From the NCBI GenBank assembly GCA_947044405.1, contig CAMRHE010000169.1, positions 2,046,501 to 2,110,500 of the forward strand: 64,000 bases of DNA, written 5' to 3'. This stretch comes from Leptodactylus fallax. Lineage: Eukaryota > Chordata > Amphibia > Anura > Leptodactylidae. Positions within the stretch are counted from its first letter, which is position 1. Every line of letters starts with the position of its first letter. This document shows positions 1 through 9,860 of the stretch, one piece after another. The translations under genes and the position numbers were made by a program. The notes below the pieces were generated by a model. The model was not told where the DNA came from. It searched no databases and saw only the letters and a program-made list of their open reading frames with translations.

Positions 1-1186
1 TAGCCCTTACAGTCTGGAGGTGTGTTTGGGGTCATTGTCCTGTTGAAAAATAAATGATGGTCCAACTAAACGCAAACCGGATGGAATAGCATGCTGTTGC
101 AAGATGCTGTGGTAACCATACTGGTTCAGTATTCCTTCAATTTTGAATAAATACCCAACAGTGTCACCAGCAAAGCACCCCCACACCATCACATCTCCTC
201 CATGCTTCACGGTGGGAACCAGGCATGTAGAGTCCATTCGTTCACCTTTTCAGCGTCGCACAAAGACACGGTGGTTGGAACCAAAGATGTCAAATTTGGA
301 CTCATCAGACCAAAGGACAGATTTCCACAGGTCTAATGTCCATTCCTTGTGTTCTTTAGCCCAAACAAGTCTCTTCTGCTTGTTGCCTGTCCTTAGCAGT
401 GGTTTCCTAGCAATTATTTTACCATGAAGGCCTGCTGCACACAGTCTCCTCTTAACAGTTGTTGTAGAGATGTGTCTGCTGCTAGAATTCTGTGTGGCAT
501 TGACCTGGTTTCTAATCTGAGCTGCTGTTAACCTGCAATTTCTGAGGCTGGTGACTCGGATGAACTTATTCTCCGCAGCAGAGGTGACTCTTGGTCTTCC
601 TTTCCTGGGGCGGTCCTCATGTGAGCCAGTTTCTTTGTAGCGCTTGATGGTTTTGGCCACTGCACTTGGGGACACTTTCAAAGTTTTCCCAATTTTTTGG
701 ACTGACTGACCTTCATTTCTTAAAGTAATGATGGCCACTCGTTTTTCTTTACTTAGCTGCTTTTTTCTTGCCATAATACAAATTGTAACACTCCATTCAG
801 TAGGACTATCAGCTGTGTATCCACCTGACTTCTGAAAAACACAACTGATGGTCCCAACCCCATTTATAAGGCAAGAAATCCCACTTATTAAACCTGACAG
901 GGCACACCTGTGAAGTGAAAACCATTTCAGGTGACTACCTCTTGAAGCTCATCAAGAGAATGCCAAGAGTATGCAAAGCAGTAATCAAAACAAAAGGTGG
1001 CTACTTTGAAGAACCTAGAATATAAGACATATTTTCAGTCGTTTCACACTTTTTTGTTAAGTATATAATTCCACATGTGTTAATTCATAGTTTTGATGCC
1101 TTCAGTGTGAATCTACAATTTTTAGTCATGAAAATACAGAAAACTCTTGGAATGAGAAGGTGTGTCCAAACTTTTGGTCTGTACTG
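1..1186 (-). mobile_element. Tc1-like DNA transposon, DD38E-type, left part outside window
   Basis: This is the right-hand 1.19 kb of a Tc1/mariner element. Its right end reads ...GGTCTGTACTG at 1186, followed by the TA target dinucleotide at 1187-1188. It matches the complete copy at 15633-17273 nearly base for base, in the same orientation. As in that copy, the right terminal inverted repeat is long, and its inner part (about 905-1020) repeats the 3' end of the transposase reading frame in inverted orientation. The left end lies outside the window. Confidence 0.93.
7..774 (-). pseudogene. Tc1-like transposase, inactivated
   Basis: The gene encodes a cut-and-paste transposase that binds the terminal repeats and moves the element to TA sites. 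The start is MARKKQLSKEK at 774, as in the sister copy. An N-terminal helix-turn-helix region, the GRPR linker motif and the first catalytic Asp (WSDESK) are readable. The frame is broken by an in-frame TGA about 174 codons in, where the sister copy has an Arg codon (AGA). A further in-frame 3-bp loss lies in the HGGG loop. A 2-bp deletion near position 10 (ttacagtc against ttacacagtc in the sister) shifts the frame just after the second catalytic Asp (QQDNDPKH). The C-terminus is off the window. No functional protein is expected. Confidence 0.92.
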
Positions 1187-1188
1187 TA

Positions 1189-1738
1189 TATTACAATTTC
1201 TTTTATATTCACCTGTACTATTTATTTTATGAAAAGTTATTTAGAATTGAAGGTATGCTTTAAGGAATCAACTATTGTTTTTTGGCCATGCAGAGGCACA
1301 GTTTTATTACTAAAAATGAAATAATGATTTTTTGCTATTTCACCTCATGAAAAAAGAAATCTAAAGTATTCAAAAAGTCATGTGTACCTCAAAATGGTAT
1401 AAATATAAAGTACGTCTCATCCCACAAACAAGAAGCCCTCAACCAGCTCTGCAGATAGAAAAACGAAAATGTTATACCTCTCAGAATATGGCAATGCAAA
1501 AACAATTGATTTTTTTTACCCAAATTATTCAGAAAACTTAGTAAAACATAAAAAAACTTACTTTAGGTACCATCGTAATACTGACCCATAGAATAAAGAT
1601 AACATGTTATGTATGCTGCACTGTGAGTGGCAACATTTTTTGAATGTTAACAAGCAATGACAAAATTTATATTTTTTGATGCTCCACCCTTTTTACCATC
1701 TGCTGTGCATTCTTGGAAAACATCTGGGAAATCTAATG
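1189..1738. other. AT-rich DNA without recognised feature
   Basis: Low-GC sequence between the Tc1 end and a fold-back repeat. No reading frame, RNA gene or clear repeat boundary was seen. The last 60 bases drift into the AT-rich repeat family described at 1739. Confidence 0.5.
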
Positions 1739-2200
1739 CTCACTATACCCTTTGATAAATTATTTGAGAGGTGCAGTTTTTAAAATGGTGTCACTTCCCA
1801 GGGAATTCACTTTAGTGGCACCTCAGGGGCTCTGCAAATGTGACATGCCATTCAAAAATATGCACTCTAAGCCAAATAGTGATACTTCATTTCTGTGTCC
1901 TGCTGTGTACCTAAACAGCAGTTTATGCCCAAATATATGACATTGTTGTATCCGGGATACTACACTTAACAATTTCATACGTGTGTATCAATTGCTGTTT
2001 GGGCACAAAAGGGTGCAGAAGGGAAGCAGTGCTATTTGATTTTTGGAGCACAAAATTAATCGGTTTGGTTTTTGGATGCCATGCCACTTTTGCAGAGTCC
2101 CTGAAATGCCAGTAAAGGAGAATCTCCTGACATGTGACCACATTTTGTAAACTGCACCCCTCAAGGATTTTATACAGGGGCGTAGTGAGAACTTTCACTC
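1739..2200. repeat. Fold-back pair of the AT-rich anuran repeat (AAATGGTGTCA family)
   Basis: Two diverged copies lie head to head. The forward arm (1739 to about 1945) has in order TCACTATACCC, GAGAGGTGCAGTTTT, AAATGGTGTCAC, CACCTCAGGGGCTCTGCAAA and ACAGCAGTTTATGCCC. The reverse arm (about 1985-2195) has the same landmarks on the opposite strand (GAGGGGTGCAGTTT, TCAGGGACTCTGCAAA, GCCCAAACAGCA). The same family makes up most of 6600-7530. It has no coding capacity. The class is unknown to me, although I recognise it as abundant in frog genomes. Confidence 0.65.
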
Positions 2201-2612
2201 CCCAAGTGTTGAATTCTTTTATTTTCCAGAAATGAATTTGCTGCTGATGGTGAAAAGTGAAAATTGCAATAACTTCAGAAATAGGTAATATCTCCTTAAT
2301 CTATATGTTCCTCTTTGTTCCTGTCAATTCAATTGGCTTTATTTAGCAATAATATAATTCTGTTGTGCATGCGTTTGTGTCATAAGGGTAGCGATCTTTT
2401 TCAGGCATGTACTAAGCCTTTATATATCATGTTTAGACGGCCACTACCTGTATATGCACTTGCGCATGGTGATATTTTTCTCTTGCGCAAGCGTTATTTT
2501 GAGATTGTGGGCGTCTCTATGTGCTGGAGCAAATTGGTATGTTACATTTGTCTTCTATTTGCCTGTCTTACAGGTAAGATGCCTGCTAATTTACCTTTTG
2601 ATTTATTTCACC
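2201..2612. other. Unassigned intergenic DNA
   Basis: No gene or repeat boundary was recognised. The last 15 bases before the LINE (2613-2627) are its target-site duplication. Confidence 0.4.
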
Positions 2613-3037
2613 TGTGTTTATATGTTTTTTTAACTCGTTTTATTGAAAATTGCGTACCAAACACAATAAAAAGAAAATACATGTAACAATTCGTGCACAA
2701 GGAACAATCAGATGTATAAGCACACAAAATGCCACATTACCACCCAGTGTCGGACTGGGATGTCTAGGGCCCACCAGTGGAATTGTTTCTAGGGGCCCAC
2801 CATCAGGACCCCTGCAGATCAGCGGTACCGAGACAGGGCGGCTAAAGGTAATAACATGTCGGGAGCCATGCTGCTCACCCACTATACCATGTGCACCACT
2901 GCACTACCTAAACCTACTGCTACACCTTGTATGGCAAGTGAACAGCGTGGCTCCAAGAATTGCTACCTTTACCTGTAGCCACACTGTCCTGGAAAAGCTG
3001 ATCTGCAGAGGTCCTGGCTGTTGTATCATCATAGATG

Positions 3038-3078
3038 TAATATTGATGGCCTATCCTAAGGACAGGCCATCAATATTA
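3038..3078. repeat. Near-perfect 19-bp-arm hairpin
   Basis: TAATATTGATGGCCTATCC is followed by a 3-4 base loop and the reverse complement GGACAGGCCATCAATATTA, with one mismatch. Weaker versions of the same motif appear inside the palindromes at 3457-3931 (GGCCTATCCTGAGGATA) and 45865-46222 (TATCCTTAGGACAG), and as a half-copy near 30690. It is therefore a module shared between repeat families. Confidence 0.75.
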
Positions 3079-3100
3079 GAAAGATGGATAAATCCTTTAA

Positions 3101-3452
3101 ATAGGTTGTCCAGGAATTGGAGCAACCCATGTAGCTGGCGGGAGGTGTAAAGTAAAAAAATAAGTAAATTAAAAAGCATACTCACCTGTCCCCGGCGCTC
3201 CGTTGTCCGCTGCCAGTGTCCATTCAGTCTCATGCCGGCGACTCCTTGCTGGGAGTCCTGCACCTCATGTGATCGCTAAGACCAATTAGGTACAGGATTT
3301 CCAGAAATGAGGTGCCGCCATGAGACCGAACAGACACAGGCAGGGGACAACGAAGTGCTGGGGACAGGTGAGTATGCTTTTATTTTAAATTTTATTTTTA
3401 CACCTCCCTGGCGGCCGACACAGTGGTCACTCCAGTTTATGGACAACCTCTT
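3101..3452. mobile_element. TTAA-flanked palindromic MITE (GGTTGTCC ends)
   Basis: A 352-bp inverted-repeat element between TTAA at 3097-3100 and TTAA at 3453-3456. The left arm has AGGTTGTCCAGG and TACTCACCTGTCCCCGGCGC; the right arm has GGGGACAGGTGAGTATGC and GGACAACCT. It has no coding capacity. The TTAA target and short terminal inverted repeats point to piggyBac-type mobilisation, which is inference. The right TTAA is shared with the next element. Confidence 0.7.
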
Positions 3453-3456
3453 TTAA

Positions 3457-3931
3457 GGGGTTGTCTGGACCAAATTTTTCTATGGTCACTTCACTGGTCC
3501 CCCCACATAGTGGCCTCTTCACGGGAAAATCCCCCATCACTGTATGGGAAATAGTGATGGGGTCATTATATTGTGTGGGAGCAGTGAGGGGGGCTGACAC
3601 ACAGCCCCATCAGCTGTTCGGAGCCATTTCCGGAGCCCGTTTTGTACACAACACAGGGCCGGAAGCAGAAAGCTCCATCCGCTGTATAGCAGCCCAGCGC
3701 CTTCACTGCAGCTCAGCTCCTACTGACTTCAATAAGTGCCGAGATACAGTGAAGGTGCCCAGCCCCTATACAGTGGACAGAGCTTTCTGCTTCTGGCCCT
3801 GTATTGTGTACAGGACGGGCATCAGAAGTGGCTCCATACAGCTGATCGGTCCGGGGTCAGCCCCCTACAGATCAGGTATCTATGGCCTATCCTGAGGATA
3901 AACCATAACAAATTATGCCTGGACAACCCCT
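3457..3931. mobile_element. TTAA-flanked palindromic MITE (GGGGTTGTCTGG ends)
   Basis: A 475-bp element bounded by TTAA at 3453-3456 and 3932-3935. Its ends are GGGGTTGTCTGGAC at left and GCCTGGACAACCCC at right. The interior is itself palindromic: AGAAAGCTCCATCCGCTGTATA pairs in part with TATACAGTGGACAGAGCTTTCT. It abuts the preceding element and shares one TTAA with it, as if one inserted into the other's target duplication. Confidence 0.7.
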
Positions 3932-3972
3932 TTAATATGCCCCCCAGGGCCCACCTAATGCGCCACACTTTA

Positions 3973-4380
3973 AAGAGGTTGTCCAGTATAATTTTTTTCT
4001 TTTTTATAATTAGTCCGGGGGAGGTGAATCCCCCCTACCCCCCCCCCCCCAAAAAAAAACAAACCATACTAAACATATTCACCTGTCTCAGGTGCTCCGG
4101 TGTCCTCCCAGCACGGTCCGGTCCTGCAGCTCCGCTGTCTTCTTTTTGACGGAATTCCTCACTGGCTGTGACGTCCCAGGTCCCTTCCCTTAGGCCGCTG
4201 ATTGGCCTCAGGGGTGACATGATGTCACAGGTAGTCATGTGCAGGGGGAACTTCAGCTGGAAGAAAACAACAGAACTGCAGGACCGAACCGCGCTGGGAG
4301 ACACTGGGGACTGGAGAGAAAGTTTGGGGGTTTTTTTTGTTTTGTTTTTTTCACCTGCCCCAGCGTAATAAAAAAAAAAA
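3973..4380. mobile_element. TTAA palindromic MITE, right end missing
   Basis: Begins after TTAA (3969-3972) with AGAGGTTGTCCAG. Its two arms carry TTCACCTGTCTCAG / CACCTGCCCCAGCG and CGGTCCTGCAGCTC / CTGCAGGACCG. The right terminus is replaced by a homopolymer stretch (T- and A-rich, 4328-4380) that runs into the 31-bp array. A sister copy, cut at its left end, sits at about 45595-45838, also next to a 31-bp array. Confidence 0.55.
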
Positions 4381-4382
4381 AT

Positions 4383-4545
4383 GAAGGAGCCACTGTATGG
4401 AGTATAAGCTCCACAGTGGCCCCCACCCAGTATTATAAGCTCCACAGTGGCCCCCACCCAGTATTATAAGCCCCACAGTGGCCCCCACACAGTATTATAA
4501 GCTCTACAGTGGCCCCCACCCAGTATTATATGCGCGCAATAGCCC
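4383..4545. repeat. 31-bp minisatellite, array 1 (about 5 units)
   Basis: Units contain CAGTATTATAAGCTCCACAG followed by TGGCCCCCACC, repeating every 31 bases. The same period and core (CAGTGGCCCC next to an AGTATTAT block) recur at 44737-45585, 50360-50705 and, more diverged, 53335-53595. The array lies inside the hAT-type element 2745-5252. Confidence 0.8.
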
Positions 4546-4559
4546 CCCTCCGCTCCGCT

Positions 4560-4905
4560 GCTATTATTATACTCTGGGATCTCCTCAGACCCCAGAGTAT
4601 AATAATCGGAGGCCCAGGGAAGTGATTAAAAATAACAAACTCTCATACTCACCTTGACTTACCTTTCCTTGGCATCCTCACTCCATCCTGTCGTCTTCAG
4701 CGTCTTCAGGCCCTTTTCCGACGTCGCTGCTGAGGCCTGTGATTGGGCCTCAGCGGTCATGTGGGGGCGCACTGACGTCATTACGCGGCCGCGCCCCCAT
4801 GTGACCGCTGGGGCCTAATCACGGCCCTCAGTCGTGACGGAGGAGCGCCGGAGAGGACGCTGCGCCCAGGAGAGGTGAGAATATGTGTTTATTATTTTCA
4901 GTCAC
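4560..4905. repeat. CTGGGGTCT-hairpin family, copy 1
   Basis: Opens with the hairpin TTATTATACTCTGGGATCT / AGACCCCAGAGTATAATAA (4562-4603) and the family tag CGGAGGCCCAGG. It continues as a GC-rich imperfect palindrome in which GGGCCTCAGCGGTCATGTGG pairs with CCATGTGACCGCTGGGGCC. It contains the palindrome TGACGTCA at 4773-4780. Related copies are near 22190, 37070, 44458 and 60310. It is non-coding. Confidence 0.7.
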
Positions 4906-4935
4906 CTCCCCTGGGTTCCCTGCCCTTCCCTGCTA

Positions 4936-5119
4936 TCTATTGGAAAGGGGCCTGCAATATGCCAGGGCCCCTTTCCAATAACAGTATGTATAGCGGTCGG
5001 GGAACCAGGCTTTCCCCGACCGTTATCCTAGTGGTCCGGGGCCCCGCCATCTCCGGCTGGCCACGGGCCCCGTACCCTGCCGGGTCCGGTCGCGGTCGCA
5101 CCCCCTGCGACCGCGATCG
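4936..5119. repeat. Three consecutive GC-rich hairpins
   Basis: TATTGGAAAGGGGCC / GGGCCCCTTTCCAATA at 4936-4982, GCGGTCGGGGAA / TTTCCCCGACCGTT at 4994-5025, and GGTCGCGGTCGCA / TGCGACCGCGATCG at 5087-5119. They lie in the right part of the hAT-type element, a position where hAT elements often carry subterminal structure. No function is claimed. Confidence 0.7.
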
Positions 5120-5474
5120 TTGCGCCACTGGTCAGGGGCCCGATCGGGATGGTCAGGATCCCGATGGGGCCCCCATGACATGAAGATTAATAGTCGGGGC
5201 TCGGGGCCCACCGGTGGATTCACCGGTTCCCCAGTGGGCCAGTCTGACCCTGTGACCACCTCAGTCAGTCCACAGCCCACCCACCACATAGACAGCACAA
5301 GGTAGACCCATCAAACAGGCTTAATAAAAGAGGATAAATATGCAGAACATAAATAATACAGTACAATTTGATTATCGATAAGCAGAAACATGTGATCTAC
5401 AAATCAATGACATCAGCAAGAACACATCACAGAATGATGAGAGGTTGTGGATATTCCAGGCGTCTCCCCGCCCC

Positions 5475-6241
5475 TCACGGCATAAGTGAATGTATGGCGG
5501 TTCGCAGTGAGGGAGCCGTGTACTGGGTTACAGAAGAACTGCACCATGTCCCCCACACCTTCTGAGGGCACCCCCTCCCTTTATATACAATCTGATTAAA
5601 GGAGAGAACAGAATTAACGAGCTCTCTCCACAGAGATACTGATGGGGATCTCAAAGCCATCCATCGCAGTGCGATAGCTTTCCTGGCATAGAATAAAGAC
5701 TCCCGCAGGAAGATTCTAACATGGTGCCGCCACAGTTCCCCATCTAATATGCCAAAGAGGCATATCTCTGGGGTGAATGGTATGGGCATATCCAGAATTT
5801 CCGCCAGGAGATCCACGACCTCTTTCCAGAAACCTTGCATGATTGGACAAACCCAAATTATGTGCCAGAAGTCCGACTGCGGACAAGGACACCTGAGGCA
5901 ACCTGGATGGGGCAGTCGTCCCATTTTATATAGACGAGAGGGGGTCAAGTAGCATTGGTGCAAAATGTAAGTCTGAATTAGTCTATTAGCTGAGGGTGAC
6001 ACATACTGAGGAGATTCAAGAATGTCCTGAAACATCTCATTTGTGAGATCTGGAATATTAGTGCGCCATCATATGAGGGCTGGGTCATCCGACAAGGACT
6101 CTTTTACCTGGATCAGGGTAGATATTAAACTCCCAGGGCCCTGAGAGCGAAGCACTCTGATAAGCGGATACTCAGAAATATTGTTCAGCTGATCAGGGAA
6201 CAGAGAAGAGAGTGCATGCCGAATCTGGAGGTATCTAAAGA
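5475..6241 (-). pseudogene. LINE (L1/Tx1-like) ORF2 C-terminal fragment
   Basis: This is the C-terminal part of a LINE endonuclease/reverse transcriptase protein, downstream of the RT domain. It reads FRYLQIRHALSSLFP near the 5' cut, then ANRLIQTYILHQCYLTPSRL, then the Cys/His motif C-x2-C-x8-H-x4-C in CLRCPCPQSDFWHIIWVC. This motif and the surrounding HQCYLTPSRLYKMGR are typical of L1-clade ORF2 C-termini. A TGA interrupts the frame at about 6075. The endonuclease and RT core are absent because the copy is 5'-truncated at about 6249. It is non-functional. Confidence 0.85.
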
Positions 6242-6599
6242 ATTGCATTTGTGTTTATATGTTTATTGAATAGCTGATTGGTTAAGGACACGTTATATAC
6301 TTAAGGGATGGTATATGGCTTTATACCCCTGACAAAGATGCACGTGGTGGCAGCGATATGTGTGCTGTGATATCTCCCTTTGCTGCTGGTCACGACATGT
6401 CCAGGTTATTTTGGGGGTCTTTATGGGTATTTTATAATTTTTTTTTTTTACTGGATTCTTATATTAATAATTGATTTATTTGTACCTAGCTGATTATTTG
6501 CTCCATCGAATGAACTTTTGTCTATTTTCTACTATTGTTTCTACTTTGGTCTTTCTGTGTTTTAATTGCTTTTAATCCCTTTTTTGTGTCTCGTGTAAT

Positions 6600-7530
6600 T
6601 TTCAATAAACTTTATTAGAATTTTATTTTATTTTGTTGTATTGTTGTATTTGTGCATTGTACTATGCATGCATTATTTTCTTTTCTTTTTGTGTTTCAAA
6701 TATGACATTGTTTTACATGATGTGACCCACCTACAAATGCATCATGGCCCCTGAAAATGATTCTTCAATGCTGTGTGCCCAAACAGAAGTTTTCATCCAC
6801 ATGTAGAGTATTTCCATACCCAGGGGAAATTGTGTTTCAAACTGAGGGGCACATTTTCTCCTTCAAGCACAAGAAAAATAGTGTTCTAAAGTGACATTTT
6901 GATGGAAAAAAGTAATTTTTCATTTTCACATCCCAAAGTTAATAAAATTTGTGAAACAGCTGTGGTGTGAAAATGCTCACTATACCCCTTGATGTCAATC
7001 AATCAAGCATGTCAGTTATACCTATGGAAACACTGGCGTTTTCCGTATAGGTATTATAGAGGCCGAAAGTCTGCAGAGAAAAACTCTGTGGACTTTCTGT
7101 GAAAAACGCTGCTGAAAAAAAACCCAATGCATTTCTGCCCCCTTTTTTTCAGCAGTAATTTGCTGTGTGGGGCCTTATCCTTAAAAGGTTAACAAACCTT
7201 TCAAATGTTGCTTCGAATTATCTGAGGAGTGCAGTTTTGAGAATGGGGTGATTTATGGGGGTTTCTAATAAACAGTCCTTTAAAATCCCCTTCAGGACTG
7301 AAATGGTCACAAAAAATTGGGATTGAAAAATTTTCTTGTAAATTTGGAAAATCGTAGTTACATTTGTAAGTTTTCTAACGTCCAAACTAAATTAAAGGAC
7401 GGTTACACGATGATGCCAATATAAAGCAAATATATGGTAGATAATATTTACTAACTAATTTCGCTGTCTCAAAAGCAGAGCATTTCAGAATTTGAAAATT
7501 GCAATTTTTTTTATCCCAAATTTTTAACAA
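6600..7530 (+). repeat. AT-rich anuran repeat, interrupted by a MITE and a DIRS element
   Basis: Same family as 1739-2200: GTGCCCAAACAGAAGTTTT near 6780, TGCTCACTATACCCCTTGAT at 6973, then after a MITE insert GAGGAGTGCAGTTTTGAGAA and ATGGGGTGATTT at 7226-7255. The copy fades at about 7530 into homopolymer sequence. A likely continuation, TTATTTCCACATAAAATGAC followed by GTATGTCAGATTTGAAAAA, resumes at 12917 after the DIRS element. This suggests the DIRS integrated into it. The stretch 6265-6600 holds unassigned AT-rich DNA. Confidence 0.6.
7005..7180. mobile_element. Harbinger-like MITE (GGCTAAGGCCCC family), 3' half
   Basis: Carries the family landmarks ACACTGGCGTTTTCCGTATA, GTCTGCAGAGAAAAACTCTG and the terminal GTGTGGGGCCTTATCC, followed by TTA. 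The 5' half is missing. It is inserted in the AT-rich repeat. Confidence 0.6.
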
Positions 7531-7815
7531 AATCCCTTTTTTTTAAAAAAAAAAACAAAAAAAAAAAACTAAAATTTACTAATAAAATAAAAAAAAATTT
7601 AAAAAAAAAAAAATTTTAAATTTTTTTTTTAAAACCTTCCTTTTTTTTTTTTTTATTTTTATTTTTTTTCCTTTTTTCCCCCCCCCACCACAAAATTTTT
7701 TTTCCCCCCCCCTGTTTTTTTTTTTTATTAGTTATATTTTTTTTTTACAACAAAAAACCTCCCCCCCCCTCCCTCTCTAAAAGAACACCCCCCCCCCCCC
7801 CCCCCCCTGGGTAAA
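7530..7815. repeat. Homopolymer-rich low-complexity stretch
   Basis: Long runs of A, T and C alternate for about 280 bases with almost no ordinary sequence. It sits at the left edge of the DIRS element. It may be genuine simple sequence or an assembly or consensus artefact. Any reading frame here is spurious. Confidence 0.8.
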
Positions 7816-7984
7816 TTATAAAGTAACAGGAAACAAGCTTCTAGGGAGGGAAGCCTTGTGCTGCTGTCTGGACTAAGGGAATACAGATTGACATTACAAT
7901 CAACGATTCCCCTTACGTCCGACAGCAGCACAATATGGGGAGATAGCAAGTAATTCCCCTAGGGAGGGTTTCCTCGCCTTACAA

Positions 7985-9000
7985 CATCAAGGACTGACTG
8001 ACCAAAGGCAGTTGTCTGGAAACTGCGGATGTCCAATGATAATGTTTAACAAAAGGTCAACTGAGATGACTATGATGCAGCCGCACAAATCTGGTCCAAT
8101 GGTAAGGACCGATACTCAGCCAAAGAAGTCGACAACCCAGGTCGAGTGGCCGTAGAAAGACTGGAGGGAATAACTCCTGAATAAGAAAGGAAGACTTAAT
8201 TGTCTCCTTGATCCATGTGGATAGAGTAGGCTTGGAAGCCTTGAGGCCTCTGTTTTTACACTGCATATCAATTAGTAGGCTTTCGGCCTTCTTAAGCGGT
8301 TGAGTGTGGAATAGGTAAATCCACAGACACCTTACCACATCTAAGGTGTTGAGCTTTTCTTCCTCCTCAGAGGTTGGAGAGGGGAAAAACACAGGTAACG
8401 AAATTAGCTGATTGCTATTATAGTATGAGGGGACCTTAGGGATAAACCCAGGCAAACCTAAGGTGCACCCTATCTGCAAAAACAAAATGTATGGTTCTCT
8501 AGAAGAGAGGGCCTGGAGTACCCCTACTCTTTGGCAGATATAATAGCCAACAAAAAAGTGGTTTGTAGGCTAAATATTTTATCCCCGTAGTCTCCAAGGG
8601 TCCAAATGGAGGACCGCACAGGCCTGTAATGACTACCGCAAGGTCCCACTGGGGATGATACTGAGGGCTTTAGCCTCATTGCCCCTTTAAGGAACCTTGC
8701 AACCAGAGGATCCTGAGACAGACGTCTGTTCAAATGAGCGGAGAGGGCCGCAATCTGCACTTTCAAAGTGGCAGGGGCAAGGCCCTTATCCAAACCGTCC
8801 TGGAGAAAATATGAGCCGTTGAAGGTTCTAGATTATTAATACCCTTCTTGGAGCACCACTCCATGAAAATATTGGCTGTCCTCTGGTAGTTCTTATTGGT
8901 AGATTCTGCTCTTGCAGAATAAAGGGTCTTCAGGACGGCCTCTGACAGTCCTCTATCCTGCTGTAGGGACTGCTCAACCTCCAGGCTGTCAGGTTGAATC
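7985..9000 (-). pseudogene. DIRS tyrosine recombinase, broken
   Basis: Tyrosine recombinases replace integrase in DIRS elements and insert a circular DNA intermediate. The N-terminal SAM-like part reads AESTNKNYQRTANIFMEWCS, then LAPATLKVQIAALSAHLNRR. The catalytic part is recognisable from SEEEEKLNTLDVVRCLWIYL and KGLKASKPTLSTWIKETIKS. In shifted frames the region of the H-x-x-R box reads STATRPGLSTSLAEYRSLPL, so the expected His is lost. The segment with the presumed nucleophile, FVKHYHWTS, follows. At least three frame changes are needed to read through, so it is non-functional. Confidence 0.8.
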
Positions 9001-9399
9001 TCCAGAGATCCTGGCACTTCAGAGATCCTTGGGAAACCAGGTTCTGGATGGGGGGAAGCCTCCAATATATCCCTCGACTCATCTCCATGAGTTGGGAAAA
9101 ACCAAGCTCTTTTTGGCCAGAATGGAATGATGGCTATCACAGAGACTTGGTCCTGTCTGATTTTCATTAATACCTTTGGTATTATTGGAATTGGAGGGAA
9201 GATGTATGCCAGCCTGGACCTCCAAGGGATGGACAGGGCATCCACTGCCAAGGGATTGTCCTCCTGGTAAAGGGAACAGAACTTCTCCACCTTGGCGTTG
9301 AGTCGGGTTGCCATGAGGTCTATTTCTGGAAGACCCCTGTTCAGGGTAATCTGATGAAAGACTTCTGGATTGAGTGACCATTCTCCTGATACGGCATAA

Positions 9400-9860
9400 C
9401 CCCGACTCAACCGATCCGCTACTATGTTCAGGGAGCCCTTGATGTGAACTGCGGATAAATGGGTTAGATTTTTCTCTGCCCATGTAAATATCAGATCTGC
9501 CTCCCTAAGGAGGGTTGGTGATCTGGTGCCTCCCTGTCTGTTCACGTACAGCACTGTGGTCATGTTGTCTGACCGGATTTTGACTGCTCTTCCCTGGGAA
9601 GAGGCAAGCAATAGAGTAAGGCACGATATACGGCTCTGAGCTCCTTCCAGTTGGACGAGGTCCTTTTTTCAGGAGCGCTCCAGACTCTCTTTATGGAGTT
9701 TTCGTCCAATGGGCTCCCCATCCCGAGAGGGATGCATCTGTAGTCAACAGGGTCCAAGAAGGTTGGACCGTGGACCTTCCGTCTTTCAGGTGCAACCACC
9801 ACTTGAGGGAAAAAGACGGGTCCTGGGGGAGAGTCGAATCTTCTTGCTGAATGTAAGAAG
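9400..9860 (-). pseudogene. DIRS RNase H domain, broken
   Basis: RNase H removes the RNA strand during reverse transcription. All four acidic positions of the DEDD set can be seen, but across different frames: TTDASLSGWGAHW, then SSNWKELRAVYRALLYC, then KIRSDNMTTVLYVNRQGG, then LNIVADRLSR. Downstream (8.9-9.4 kb) is the linker typical of DIRS pol, with PEIDLMATRLNAKVEKFCSL and LAYIFPPIPIIPKVLMKIRQ. The frame shifts between the first and third motifs. Confidence 0.85.

Larger units (their letters stand above)
2745..5252. mobile_element. hAT-type non-autonomous composite element (CAGTGTCGGACTGG ends)
   Basis: The left end is CAGTGTCGGACTGGG; the right end, read inward on the minus strand, is CAGGGTCAGACTGGCCC. 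The 8-bp flanks are TTACCACC (2737-2744) and TGACCACC (5253-5260), 7 of 8 identical, as expected of a hAT target duplication. No transposase is encoded inside. The contents are two or three TTAA-bounded palindromes, a 31-bp minisatellite, a hairpin-family copy and a GC-rich right part with three strong hairpins. A short relative with the same termini is at 29181-29772. Confidence 0.7.
2613..6264 (-). mobile_element. 5'-truncated L1/Tx1-like LINE, split by a hAT insertion
   Basis: The LINE is on the minus strand, with its 3' end at left (about 2628) and its truncated 5' end at about 6249. The 15-mer TGTGTTTATATGTTT occurs at 2613-2627 and again at 6250-6264, as expected for target-site duplications of target-primed reverse transcription. 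The coding part is at 5475-6241 and 3'UTR-like sequence at 5261-5474 and 2628-2736. The two UTR pieces are separated by the hAT element at 2745-5252. Without the insert the LINE copy is about 1.1 kb. The poly(A) end at left is weak (TTTATTG). Confidence 0.75.

Noticed and set aside
2650..3150. 166-codon plus-strand frame
   Set aside because: Spans the junction of LINE 3'UTR, hAT terminus and a palindrome; chance open frame in a GC-richer repeat.
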